Of a DNA stretch of 40,787 bases, positions 26,969-34,657 are shown piece after piece. Position 1 is the first letter of the stretch. The number at the start of each line of letters is the position of its first letter. Below the pieces are notes generated by a model that was not told the origin of the DNA, did no database searches, and was given only the letters and a program-made list of their open reading frames with translations. The translations under genes were made by a program, and so were the position numbers. The stretch is from Microcystis aeruginosa Ma_SC_T_19800800_S464 (GTDB lineage Bacteria; Cyanobacteriota; Cyanobacteriia; Cyanobacteriales; Microcystaceae), in NCBI GenBank assembly GCA_007095785.1, contig SFBL01000023.1:1-40787 (forward strand). The letters are read 5' to 3'.

Positions 26969-29167
26969 TTAGCCTAATAACTGGGTGGCACGCGCAGTTA
27001 AAGCATTGGCAGTTAAGCCATTATAGGCCATAATTTCCCCAGCACTGGCGGTGGTTTCTCCCCGTTTCCAAGCAAAGACATCCCGACGCGCATTACTGCG
27101 TAACATAATCGGTTCTAACATGGCGCTTGTACCACCGGTTACTCCGATTAAAGCATCACCGGCAAAGAGACTATCAAAACCAGCATCATCAAGGAAATTA
27201 TTATCAGCTTCCGAGCTAGTTTCACTCATCACATCGCTAGGACGATAGAGACGACGGGGATTAATTACCGAGACGACTTTTACACCGATTCCTGCTGCTT
27301 CTAACTGTTGTGCCGACTCAAAGACGGGTAATAAAGTCATATCACCAATGACGGCAAAAACGACTTTTTTACTGCCTTCCGATTCCTGGAGAATTACGCC
27401 GCCTTTTTCCAAAGCTTGACGGGTTTGCTCAAAGCTGGTTCGCACCGGTAAAGGCGATTTACTAGCGGTGATTGTAATGCCCTTATTGCTAGTTCCTAAC
27501 GCCCATTCATAACAGACTTGAATACTGTTAGCATCGCAGGGAAAGAGCGGGAAAATATTACCATTTCGCATCATAGCGGCGAAATAATTTTCAATCTCTG
27601 GGCGTTGGTGTGTCCAACCATTACGCCCTTGCTCCAAGGCTCCAGCGGTAAATAAAGTAATAGTAGAAGGGGTGGGACGACGTAACTCAGCCATCGCTTG
27701 GGTTACAGTCTGCCAAATCGGTAAACCATTGATAGCAAAAGACTCGTAGGAACACCATAAAGTCCGCGCTCCCAAGAGAGATAAACCGACGGCTAATCCA
27801 GCACAGGCATCCTCGCTTAAAGGTTCATAAACTTGACCGTTAGGTGCTTGGAAATAGGTATCATCGGTGGTGGGGTGAATAATCTTTAAACCGACGTTAA
27901 TATTATTAATTCCCGAAGCGGCATTACCATCAGCATTAGTGACAACAAAATTAGGGTCAGCTTTACCCACAGCTACCACTAATTCCCCCATGGCAGTGGT
28001 GGCCACTTTTTTATCGCCACCCACAGTATATTCCGTCATCGGTAAGGTTCCTAAATCCGGCAGCGGGAAGACTTTTTCCGTTACCACTGTTTCCGCTGCT
28101 GGACCTCCTCCAGAGCGCTGGAAATTAGTACGAACAATTGCCCAAGCTTCAGGGGGTAAAGCGCGTTCCTGTAAGGCAGCAACGATATAATCTTTTTCTA
28201 AAGAATCTCCCGGATAAAGATTATGGGAAGCCGCTCCCCGTTTGTGAACTCCCGCCCCTTTAAGTTGTTTAATAATGATAACGGTTAGTTTGCCTCCTAA
28301 AGCTAATTGGGCGGCTTTATCCGTGGCCATTAACACCGCTTTCATGAACTCCAGACGCTGGTTAAAAGAGAATTTGGTGCTATCTACATATTCCCCATTT
28401 TGATTAGCATCATCGAAGTCTTTGGCATTAATTAGAATCACTTCCTCGAAACCATTACCGCGCCAATAGGCTTCCATTTCGGCGTTAGTTTTCAGGGACA
28501 CCATGCTATGGTGTTCTTGGGAATAGCCATTCCAAACTAAAATCGGCAGAAAATTGGTAATTTCGGGATAAGCAGTGTGAAAATGACCAAAACTACTCAT
28601 GATGTAGGGTTCTCCTAAACCACCATCCCCGATAGTCACAGGGAAAAGAGTATTAGGGTGTAATTTGGCCGCCGCCATGGCGAAATGTTGTCCCTGGCCC
28701 AAAGGACCGGCTGGCCCGAGCAGTCCGGGGATTTGTCCGGAAAGATGCCCTAAAAGTCCGTGTTTTTCCCGAAAACGTTCTCCCAATTGGCTGACGTTGC
28801 TGATGCCCATGGCTTCGAGAGAGCGATCGAGAAAGACGTTACTATAAAAACCGGGGGCATGATGGCCCACTTCGGTGAAAATATTTTTCTGGCCTAACAT
28901 CATCAAAGAAGCAATCACATCGGCAGCGCTGGCAAAACCGCCTGGATGTCCCGATTCTTTGGTAGCGGTGATTTGTAGGGTGAGGTAACGCAAAGCATCG
29001 GCGGCTAGGAGGGTTTGATAGATAGCATTCGGGTCATTAGCGGCAATAATAGCGGTTTTTCCCTCAGCGATAGCGGCTTTTCCCGCATATTTATCAAATT
29101 CGGGTAAGGAAGCCCCAAAATATTTTATCCCTTGACAAAAATCGGGAATTGTGCTAGTAGCTGTCAT
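26969..29167 (-). CDS. Phosphoketolase/transketolase-like thiamine diphosphate enzyme
   Basis: 732 residues with all three domains. TPP/Mg binding: KESGHPGGFASAADV, GLLGPAGPLGQGQHFAMA, IGDGGLGEPYIMSSFGH and LPILVWNGYSQEHHSM. The PYR domain has VTNADGNAASGINNIN, SYESFAINGLPIW and GRNGWTHQRPEIENYF, closer to phosphoketolase (HNGFSHQDPG) than to transketolase (GEDGPTHQP). Phosphoketolase splits xylulose-5-P or fructose-6-P with phosphate to acetyl-P; whether this divergent, somewhat short member does so is unproven. I believe it corresponds to the second Synechocystis phosphoketolase-like protein (Sll0529), from memory. Cytoplasmic. It has its own terminator and diverges from the SLBB gene. Confidence 0.75.
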   Translation of the reverse strand: MTATSTIPDFCQGIKYFGASLPEFDKYAGKAAIAEGKTAIIAANDPNAIYQTLLAADALRYLTLQITATKESGHPGGFASAADVIASLMMLGQKNIFTEVGHHAPGFYSNVFLDRSLEAMGISNVSQLGERFREKHGLLGHLSGQIPGLLGPAGPLGQGQHFAMAAAKLHPNTLFPVTIGDGGLGEPYIMSSFGHFHTAYPEITNFLPILVWNGYSQEHHSMVSLKTNAEMEAYWRGNGFEEVILINAKDFDDANQNGEYVDSTKFSFNQRLEFMKAVLMATDKAAQLALGGKLTVIIIKQLKGAGVHKRGAASHNLYPGDSLEKDYIVAALQERALPPEAWAIVRTNFQRSGGGPAAETVVTEKVFPLPDLGTLPMTEYTVGGDKKVATTAMGELVVAVGKADPNFVVTNADGNAASGINNINVGLKIIHPTTDDTYFQAPNGQVYEPLSEDACAGLAVGLSLLGARTLWCSYESFAINGLPIWQTVTQAMAELRRPTPSTITLFTAGALEQGRNGWTHQRPEIENYFAAMMRNGNIFPLFPCDANSIQVCYEWALGTSNKGITITASKSPLPVRTSFEQTRQALEKGGVILQESEGSKKVVFAVIGDMTLLPVFESAQQLEAAGIGVKVVSVINPRRLYRPSDVMSETSSEADNNFLDDAGFDSLFAGDALIGVTGGTSAMLEPIMLRSNARRDVFAWKRGETTASAGEIMAYNGLTANALTARATQLLG

Positions 29168-29327
29168 AAAATTAATATACCCCTATACATACAGGCAATC
29201 GTTAAAACTATCTTACAGTTAGCGGTAACTCTCGATAGATGCGATATTACAGAGGGTTTCCATAGGCGATCGACTATTTATGCTACACTGATCGCCAATG
29301 TCAACGATAAAATTAATCCTATTGATC

Positions 29328-30791
29328 ATGTTAAATAGCAACCAATTACAGGATTTAATCAGTAAATCACTACGTTATCTATTAATTATCGGCACTATTG
29401 CCCCTATAACTTCCTTAGAAGCTCGCCCAGTCCAAGCTAATCCTCCTAGTAGTGCTGCACCCCCTAAAGAAGCGATTGCCCCCATCCCCGCAGAAAGCAA
29501 AGATTACACCCTAGGAGAAGGGGATAAAGTGCGCGTCACCATCTACCAAGTCGCGGATTTAAGCGGCGATTTCCTTGTTTTAGCCGATGGAACCCTAACT
29601 TTACCTCTAATTGGTAGCGTCAAAGTGGAAGGAATGACCGTTACCGAAGCCGGCCAAACCCTCGCTAAACGTTACACCACTTATCTTAAACGTCCCGTGG
29701 TTACTGTTAGCGTTCTCACTCCCCGGCCCCTGCAAATCGCCATCGCGGGGGAAGTTAATCGTCCGGGTACTTACACAATTAACCCCGAACAAAGCCAAAA
29801 AACGCCCCTATTGACCGAAATAATCCGGCAAGCGGGGGGAGTGACTACGGTGGCCGATATTGGTCAAGTTCAAATCCGACGCAACCTCAAGGGACAAGAA
29901 CAGCTAATTCAAGCCAATCTCTGGCAATTAATCCAAAAAGGCGATACAACTCAAGATATTAGCCTCAGAGATGGCGATAGCATCGTTATTCCCACTAAAA
30001 CGACCCTTAGCGTCGGGGAAGTCAATCAATTAGCCGATGCCAATTTTGGACTAGATAGCGATCGAGAAATTAATGTTACTGTGGTGGGAGAAGTTTATCG
30101 TCCGGGGTCCCATCGTATTGTCCCCAATCAAGTTAACACCGTTACCACAGAGAATAATCGGGGAATTCGACGACAACCGGCCCGACTAACCCAAGCTATC
30201 CAACAAGCGGGAGGCATCAAACCCCTCGCCGATATCCGACAGGTGCAAGTGCTGCGTTATACTCGTGACGGTTCCCAGCAGAAAATCCCCGTAGATCTGT
30301 GGAGTTTGCTCGAAAAAGGTGATATAACCGGCGATATCTTTCTTCAAGAAGGAGATACGGTGATTATCCCCACCGCGACTGAAATCTCGGCCAAGGAATC
30401 GGAAACCCTAGCATCGGCCAGTTTTGCCCCTAAAACCATTAACGTGAAAGTGGTCGGGGAGGTGAAAAAACCGGGGATAATTGAAGTTCCTCCCAATACC
30501 CCTCTCAATCAGGCAATTTTAACCGCAGGAGACTTTGATAAGCGTCGCGCTAATCAGTCCACAGTGGAATTAATTCGTCTCAATCCGAACGGGACTGTCA
30601 CCAAAACCTCAATTAACATCGATTTTTCCCAGGGTATCAACGAGAAAACTAACCCGATTCTCCGCAATAATGATGTGGTGGTGGTTCATCGTAGTGGTCT
30701 GGCCTCTGCTACCGACACCCTCGGCACGGTTTTAAGTCCCTTTACTGGTCTGACAGGCCTCTTCAACGGATTTTTAAATCTTTTCCGTTAA
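29328..30791 (+). CDS. SLBB-domain polysaccharide export protein (Wza-like)
   Basis: About 487 residues from ATG 29328; an ATG at 29298 is also in frame but lies only a few bases after a possible -10 (TATGCT, 29279-29284). The leader (SLRYLLIIGTIAPITSLEARPVQA) is a signal peptide. Then comes a Poly_export domain, YTLGEGDKVRVTIYQVADLSG...LADGTLTLPLIGSVKVEGMT, and three SLBB repeats (IAGEVNRPGTYTI; VVGEVYRPGSHRI; VVGEVKKPGIIEV). It is a periplasmic/outer-membrane component for export of capsule or exopolysaccharide. No lipobox cysteine is evident, unlike E. coli Wza, and the Wzc-type kinase is not here. The C-terminus ends with an aromatic FNGFLNLFR. Confidence 0.9.
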   Translation: MLNSNQLQDLISKSLRYLLIIGTIAPITSLEARPVQANPPSSAAPPKEAIAPIPAESKDYTLGEGDKVRVTIYQVADLSGDFLVLADGTLTLPLIGSVKVEGMTVTEAGQTLAKRYTTYLKRPVVTVSVLTPRPLQIAIAGEVNRPGTYTINPEQSQKTPLLTEIIRQAGGVTTVADIGQVQIRRNLKGQEQLIQANLWQLIQKGDTTQDISLRDGDSIVIPTKTTLSVGEVNQLADANFGLDSDREINVTVVGEVYRPGSHRIVPNQVNTVTTENNRGIRRQPARLTQAIQQAGGIKPLADIRQVQVLRYTRDGSQQKIPVDLWSLLEKGDITGDIFLQEGDTVIIPTATEISAKESETLASASFAPKTINVKVVGEVKKPGIIEVPPNTPLNQAILTAGDFDKRRANQSTVELIRLNPNGTVTKTSINIDFSQGINEKTNPILRNNDVVVVHRSGLASATDTLGTVLSPFTGLTGLFNGFLNLFR

Positions 30792-30856
30792 AAAAGTTTA
30801 CTTTGACCCGATGTCATTAGCCCAGTAATCGAGCTAATAATAGATATAGAAACGGC

Positions 30857-30884
30857 GAAAAGTCGTGAGCGGTCACGGCTTTTC
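30857..30884 (+). terminator. Hairpin behind the SLBB gene
   Basis: GAAAAGTCGTGA (30857-30868), loop GCGG, TCACGGCTTTTC (30873-30884): a 12-bp stem with one G-T pair. Only CTTTTC stands in for a T-run, so it is either a modest terminator of the SLBB transcript or a leader hairpin for the small ORF that starts 28 bp later. Confidence 0.45.
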
Positions 30885-30911
30885 TGCTCGATAGAATCAG
30901 GAAAGAAAACT

Positions 30912-31088
30912 ATGATTTTTCTCCTTACTCTAGCCCTAATCTCCCTGTCGATTAGCTACAATGTTCACGGCGAAATAATTAGCCTCAGTACCCGCTTATT
31001 GGGTCTTTTTTGTGGCTTATTAAGTTTGTTCTTTACACCCCTACTGGTAAAAGTTTTTATCCTTGTCACTTTAGTCCTCTTTAGCTGA
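30912..31088 (+). CDS. 58-residue hydrophobic membrane peptide
   Basis: ATG at 30912 preceded by AGGAAAG (SD about 7 bp away); stop TGA at 31086-31088. The protein begins MIFLLTLALISLSISYNVHG and has two hydrophobic stretches (about residues 2-14 and 28-57) split by a short polar segment NVHGEIISLSTR. Predicted two-helix inner-membrane protein. No family is recognised. It lies between the SLBB gene and the aldo/keto reductase gene (61-bp gap), all on the plus strand. The good RBS and uninterrupted composition favour a real gene, but length is low. Confidence 0.5.
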   Translation: MIFLLTLALISLSISYNVHGEIISLSTRLLGLFCGLLSLFFTPLLVKVFILVTLVLFS

Positions 31089-31149
31089 GATTTTAAACCC
31101 TAAACTCGACTAAAACCCTAAGCATACATAACCCATCAAAAAAACTGTT

Positions 31150-32109
31150 ATGCAAAAACGCTATCTCGGTCAGACTAATATAGAAATTACCCCCCTTCTC
31201 GTGGGTACTTGGCAAGCAGGAAAAAAGATGTGGGCAGGTATTGAAGATGAGGAAAGTATTAAGGCTATTCGTGCCGCTTTTGAGGCAGGAATTACCACTG
31301 TAGATACAGCCGAAATCTACGGGGAAGGTCACTCGGAATCGATTGTCGCTCAAGCTTTGGCCGATGTGCGAGAACAGGTAATTTATGCCACCAAAGTCTT
31401 TGCTAATCACCTCAAATACGAGGAAGTTATCGCAGCTTGCGATCGCTCTTTAAAAAACCTCCAAACTGATTATATCGATCTTTATCAAATCCATTGGCCT
31501 AGTGGCTCATGGAACACGGAAATAGTGCCTATTTCTGAAACTATGGCCGCTCTTAATTATCTAAAAGCACAGGGAAAAATTCGTGCTATAGGGGTTTCCA
31601 ATTTCTCCCGCTCTCAACTGGAAGAAGCCAGTCAATACGGTAGAATTGAGAGTATTCAACCTCCCTATTCTCTCTTTTGGCGCTCGGTAGAAAAAGAAAT
31701 TATGCCCCATTGTATAGAAAATAATATTTCTATTCTGGCCTATTCTCCCCTTGCCCAAGGTTTATTAACAGGAAAATTTAGAAACGGTTATCAGTTGGCA
31801 GCGGAGGATCATAGAATTAAAAATAAACTCTTTCATGGCGAAAACTTTCAGAGGGTACAAGCGGCTTTAACTCAATTAGAACCGATTGCTAAGCGCTATA
31901 ATTGTTCCCTAGCTCAATTATCCCTTGCTTGGTTAATTAAACAACCCCAAACTAATGCAATTGCTGGGGTAAGAAATGCCGCTCAAGCAGTTAATAACGC
32001 TCAAGCAATGACAATTAATTTAACCCCAGAAGACCTAAAATTAATTGATAATATTGGTAAACAGGTAACTGATTTCTTGGATGATAATCCTGTGCTGTGG
32101 GATTTATAA
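31150..32109 (+). CDS. Aldo/keto reductase
   Basis: 319 residues, a TIM-barrel NADPH-dependent oxidoreductase. The catalytic tetrad is visible: Asp52 and Tyr57 in TTVDTAEIYGEGHSE, Lys82 in IYATKVF, and His115 in LYQIHWP. Also present are IGVSNFSRSQLEEA and IAGVRNAAQAVNNAQA (cofactor phosphate-binding loop near the C-terminus). It resembles the YajO/tas/Gfo-like group that reduces aldehydes or ketones of sugars; substrate unknown. Cytoplasmic. Preceded by a short membrane peptide and followed by a separately promoted gene. Confidence 0.92.
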   Translation: MQKRYLGQTNIEITPLLVGTWQAGKKMWAGIEDEESIKAIRAAFEAGITTVDTAEIYGEGHSESIVAQALADVREQVIYATKVFANHLKYEEVIAACDRSLKNLQTDYIDLYQIHWPSGSWNTEIVPISETMAALNYLKAQGKIRAIGVSNFSRSQLEEASQYGRIESIQPPYSLFWRSVEKEIMPHCIENNISILAYSPLAQGLLTGKFRNGYQLAAEDHRIKNKLFHGENFQRVQAALTQLEPIAKRYNCSLAQLSLAWLIKQPQTNAIAGVRNAAQAVNNAQAMTINLTPEDLKLIDNIGKQVTDFLDDNPVLWDL

Positions 32110-32175
32110 AAATTGTGCAGCAGTTATCCTAAGGGTGAAAACAGAAGTTTTGGTTAATTCTCAGGAAAAAGCCTG

Positions 32176-32181
32176 TATAAT
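32176..32181 (+). promoter_or_regulatory. -10 box candidate before the conserved hypothetical gene
   Basis: Perfect TATAAT at 32176-32181, with only a weak -35 region. It is 38 bp before the ATG at 32220 and would start a separate transcript behind the aldo/keto reductase. Confidence 0.35.
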
Positions 32182-32219
32182 AATAGCTATAGTCCGATTC
32201 TTACCGCAGGATTATACCT

Positions 32220-32795
32220 ATGGCTAAATCCAAAAAACACAATCTGCAATGGATCAAAGAAACCCTCGACTTAAATCCAGATCATAACTGGAAATCTAGT
32301 CCGGGTAACAGTATTTTTGTAGCTGGTCGCGGTGCAGTGCGCTTTGAAGTTCCTCAAGATTGGCATTTTGAACCCGATGATAATTCCTTTCGTTTTTTGG
32401 ATAGAAAACCCCCCGATGATGATTGTCGTTTAGAGGTTTCCTATAATTTACTTCCCCCCGGAGATTGGAAAGAATTACCCCTGAAAGGAATGGTCAAAAA
32501 ATTAGCTCGTGAAGATAGCCGCAATCCTCACGAAATCGGCGAAGTTATCCAAGAAAAACGCCAAACTGTCCGCATTGTTTGGGTGCAAATTCAATTCATC
32601 GACCCCCAAGAAAATCGACCAGCTTATTCGCGCATTGCCGTGGGTATTGGTTCCGGGGTTCAATGTTTAATTACTATGGATTATTGGGTCGATGACGCGG
32701 ACAAATTCACCCCCGTCTGGGATACGGTTATCTCCTCGCTGGTGTTAGGTTTATACATTCGCGATCCCCGCAGCGGTTTAGCTTTCCCCGACTAA
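32220..32795 (+). CDS. Conserved cyanobacterial hypothetical protein
   Basis: 191 residues, soluble, without signal peptide or membrane segment. It has a mixed beta-rich composition: FVAGRGAVRFEVPQDWHF, FRFLDRKPPDDDCRLEVSYN, VRIVWVQIQFIDPQENRPAY, ITMDYWVDDADKFTPVWD and SSLVLGLYIRDPRSG. The strand-loop pattern ending in a D-x-F-x-P-V-W-D-T helix is reminiscent of the PsbP/DcrB-like fold, but I would not assign it. The basic start (MAKSKKHN) is preceded by no strong SD. Its last 18 bp overlap the convergent CocE/NonD hydrolase gene. Confidence 0.75.
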   Translation: MAKSKKHNLQWIKETLDLNPDHNWKSSPGNSIFVAGRGAVRFEVPQDWHFEPDDNSFRFLDRKPPDDDCRLEVSYNLLPPGDWKELPLKGMVKKLAREDSRNPHEIGEVIQEKRQTVRIVWVQIQFIDPQENRPAYSRIAVGIGSGVQCLITMDYWVDDADKFTPVWDTVISSLVLGLYIRDPRSGLAFPD

Positions 32796-34421
32796 AGGTA
32801 ATAGCAATTTTGCAGGAAAATTTCCTTGACAAAAAACCTTAATTGTGATAGTAGAAAAATCGATCGCTCGACTCTGGTGGGGATAGCTGCCAGTCCCCGC
32901 GTTGACGGGATGTGCGGGAAAACAAGAGGCACTGAGACTCAAACGCAAGCTATGACCTTGAGGAATAGTGATAAAAGTGGTCTGAAGAGCCATATTTAGG
33001 GGCGATTCGGGATTATTTACCCGTTTATAACCCTGAGTGATATTAAAAACTCGACCATCGGGGGTAACTTGAGAAACCACCGCACAGATATCGAAACTAA
33101 CCGCATCTGCTTGACAATAACAATCCAGACGGGGACTACCCAAAATCGTTAAATCTTTCCCTAGGGGAGGAGAAGTGTAGGTAATCACATCACTGCGACA
33201 GTCTAGCATGGTGCGGTCGAAGATTCCCCCCGGTAGGGCGCTATGACCTCCTAAAGATGGGACCGGTCGCCAAGGATCGTGAACGATGGTATCCTCGATC
33301 GCAGGTTCTAACAAAATCGCGCTTAATTTCCCCTCATCCTCGCGCAGATTGGCTAAACCCTGACTAGCAAGATAATAAATTTGCTGATTTTCGCTGGGAA
33401 ACTTCTCCAGATATCGCCATTGATTAGACCCCATTTGAAATAGATACAGGGGAGGATTTTTTAATAACTCCGCTTCCTGACCTTTTAAGAAATAATCAAA
33501 CCATTGCAGCTGCATTTTATCCACAGGACTAATGGCCTCTTGACCATAATCTATCTCTCCTACTTTTCTCCCCCAGGGTAGATGAGTCCAAGCACCAATA
33601 ATTAGCTGTTGGGGATAGATAGAACGCGCTTGCATTTCTTGGTATAAACTCAAAGTTCCCCGGAGATGAGGATCGAACCAACCTCCGATATGTAACATCG
33701 GTAAATCGATATTTTTTAAAAGGTGTTGCGGTGATAAATTTTGCCAATAGTCATCGGGAAGATAACGAGTAATCCAATCGTGATAAAAAGAATCGGCGGC
33801 TAAATCTTGTAGAATTTGGGGATAGGCAGCAATAGGATCAAAAAGGGGTAAATTTCGGGAAGCTACCCACAGTTTTTGGTAGGCAGTTTCGTCCCCTTTT
33901 AATCTAGCTGTTTCCGCTGCTAATTGTATTGCCCAAGCGAGATTATATTGTAAATTAAATGCTTCATTTTCATAGCCCCAATCTCGATATAAATCGTGAG
34001 CAATCATCCCTGGGCAAATAGTTTTTAAAGCACCGTGACCATTAGCAGCTGCGTATAATTGGGTCATTCCCTGATAGGAAAAACCATACATTCCCACCAC
34101 ACCCGTATTATTAGGAATAGTTAAAACCCATTCAATAGTTTCTAATCCGTCGCTAATTTCATGGGCAAATAACTTAAATTTTCCCGTCGAGTTTCCCCGT
34201 CCCCGCACATCCTGAATTACCACAATATAACCCTGACGTGCATACCAGCTAGGATGGGCATAAACCACCGTAGAAGCGATCGTTTTTCCGTAGGGTTGTC
34301 GCATTAGTAAAATGGGAAAAGATTCCCTACTATCGGGACGATAAATATCGGCAGCTAAACTAATTCCATCTTTGGTGATCAAACTAGCTGTTTCTTTTTT
34401 TATGGGGTAGGGATTAAACAT
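32778..34421 (-). CDS. CocE/NonD family (peptidase S15-like) hydrolase
   Basis: 547 residues. The N-terminal alpha/beta-hydrolase has DGISLAADIYRPD, MRQPYGKT, VIQDVRGRGNSTGKF and the nucleophile elbow GMYGFSYQGMTQ (Ser at about 109). The cap region and FDPHLRGTLSLYQEM follow, then a C-terminal jelly-roll (PLGKDLTILGSPRLDCYCQA; LRLSLSASCFPAHPVNAGTG) typical of cocaine esterase and X-Pro dipeptidyl-peptidase relatives. Ester or amide hydrolase; substrate unknown, no signal peptide. Its start codon lies only 3 bp from a MITE-like repeat, so the promoter and RBS region seem to be provided or disrupted by the repeat; no SD is visible. Confidence 0.88.
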   Translation of the reverse strand: MFNPYPIKKETASLITKDGISLAADIYRPDSRESFPILLMRQPYGKTIASTVVYAHPSWYARQGYIVVIQDVRGRGNSTGKFKLFAHEISDGLETIEWVLTIPNNTGVVGMYGFSYQGMTQLYAAANGHGALKTICPGMIAHDLYRDWGYENEAFNLQYNLAWAIQLAAETARLKGDETAYQKLWVASRNLPLFDPIAAYPQILQDLAADSFYHDWITRYLPDDYWQNLSPQHLLKNIDLPMLHIGGWFDPHLRGTLSLYQEMQARSIYPQQLIIGAWTHLPWGRKVGEIDYGQEAISPVDKMQLQWFDYFLKGQEAELLKNPPLYLFQMGSNQWRYLEKFPSENQQIYYLASQGLANLREDEGKLSAILLEPAIEDTIVHDPWRPVPSLGGHSALPGGIFDRTMLDCRSDVITYTSPPLGKDLTILGSPRLDCYCQADAVSFDICAVVSQVTPDGRVFNITQGYKRVNNPESPLNMALQTTFITIPQGHSLRLSLSASCFPAHPVNAGTGSYPHQSRAIDFSTITIKVFCQGNFPAKLLLPLVGES

Positions 34422-34424
34422 TAT

Positions 34425-34527
34425 TAAGTAGGTAGTCGTTAAAAATTATCAGACACCCCCCTTATTAAGGGGGCAGGGGGGATCGAACCTAAAATCCATT
34501 TTTAATTTAATTATAACCAGCTACTTA
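34425..34527. repeat. MITE-like interspersed repeat, copy 2, with terminal inverted repeats
   Basis: About 103 bp. The left end TAAGTAGGTAG (34425-34435) and the right end ...CCAGCTACTTA (34517-34527, inverse complement TAAGTAGCTGG) form imperfect terminal inverted repeats with 7 perfect outer bases. The centre contains CCCCCCTTATTAAGGGGG. It matches copy 1 at 12949 over 47 of 49 bases at the left end but lacks that copy's 37-bp middle block. No coding capacity; the related transposase is not in the window. Confidence 0.7.
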
Positions 34528-34603
34528 TCTCTTTCAGAGCAAAAATACTGTCAGGTGGCTCAATCGAGAAAACTTGACAAAGACCAGATAAAGCTTAACT
34601 AAA

Positions 34604-34612
34604 TGTTACAAT
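34604..34612 (+). promoter_or_regulatory. Extended -10 promoter candidate for the ABC-F gene
   Basis: TGTTACAAT (TGn plus TACAAT) at 34604-34612; a TTGACA at 34574-34579 lies too far upstream (27 bp) to be its normal -35. It would give a leader of about 40 nt before ATG 34658. Confidence 0.4.
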
Positions 34613-34657
34613 AAAGACGGACTGTCTCAACTGCCTAGGACTGGAGAAAAATCAGCG

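Noticed and set aside
26969-29167. Ordinary transketolase (tktA)
   Set aside because: The GRNGWTHQRPEI and LPILVWNGYS motifs differ from transketolase signatures and are closer to phosphoketolase.
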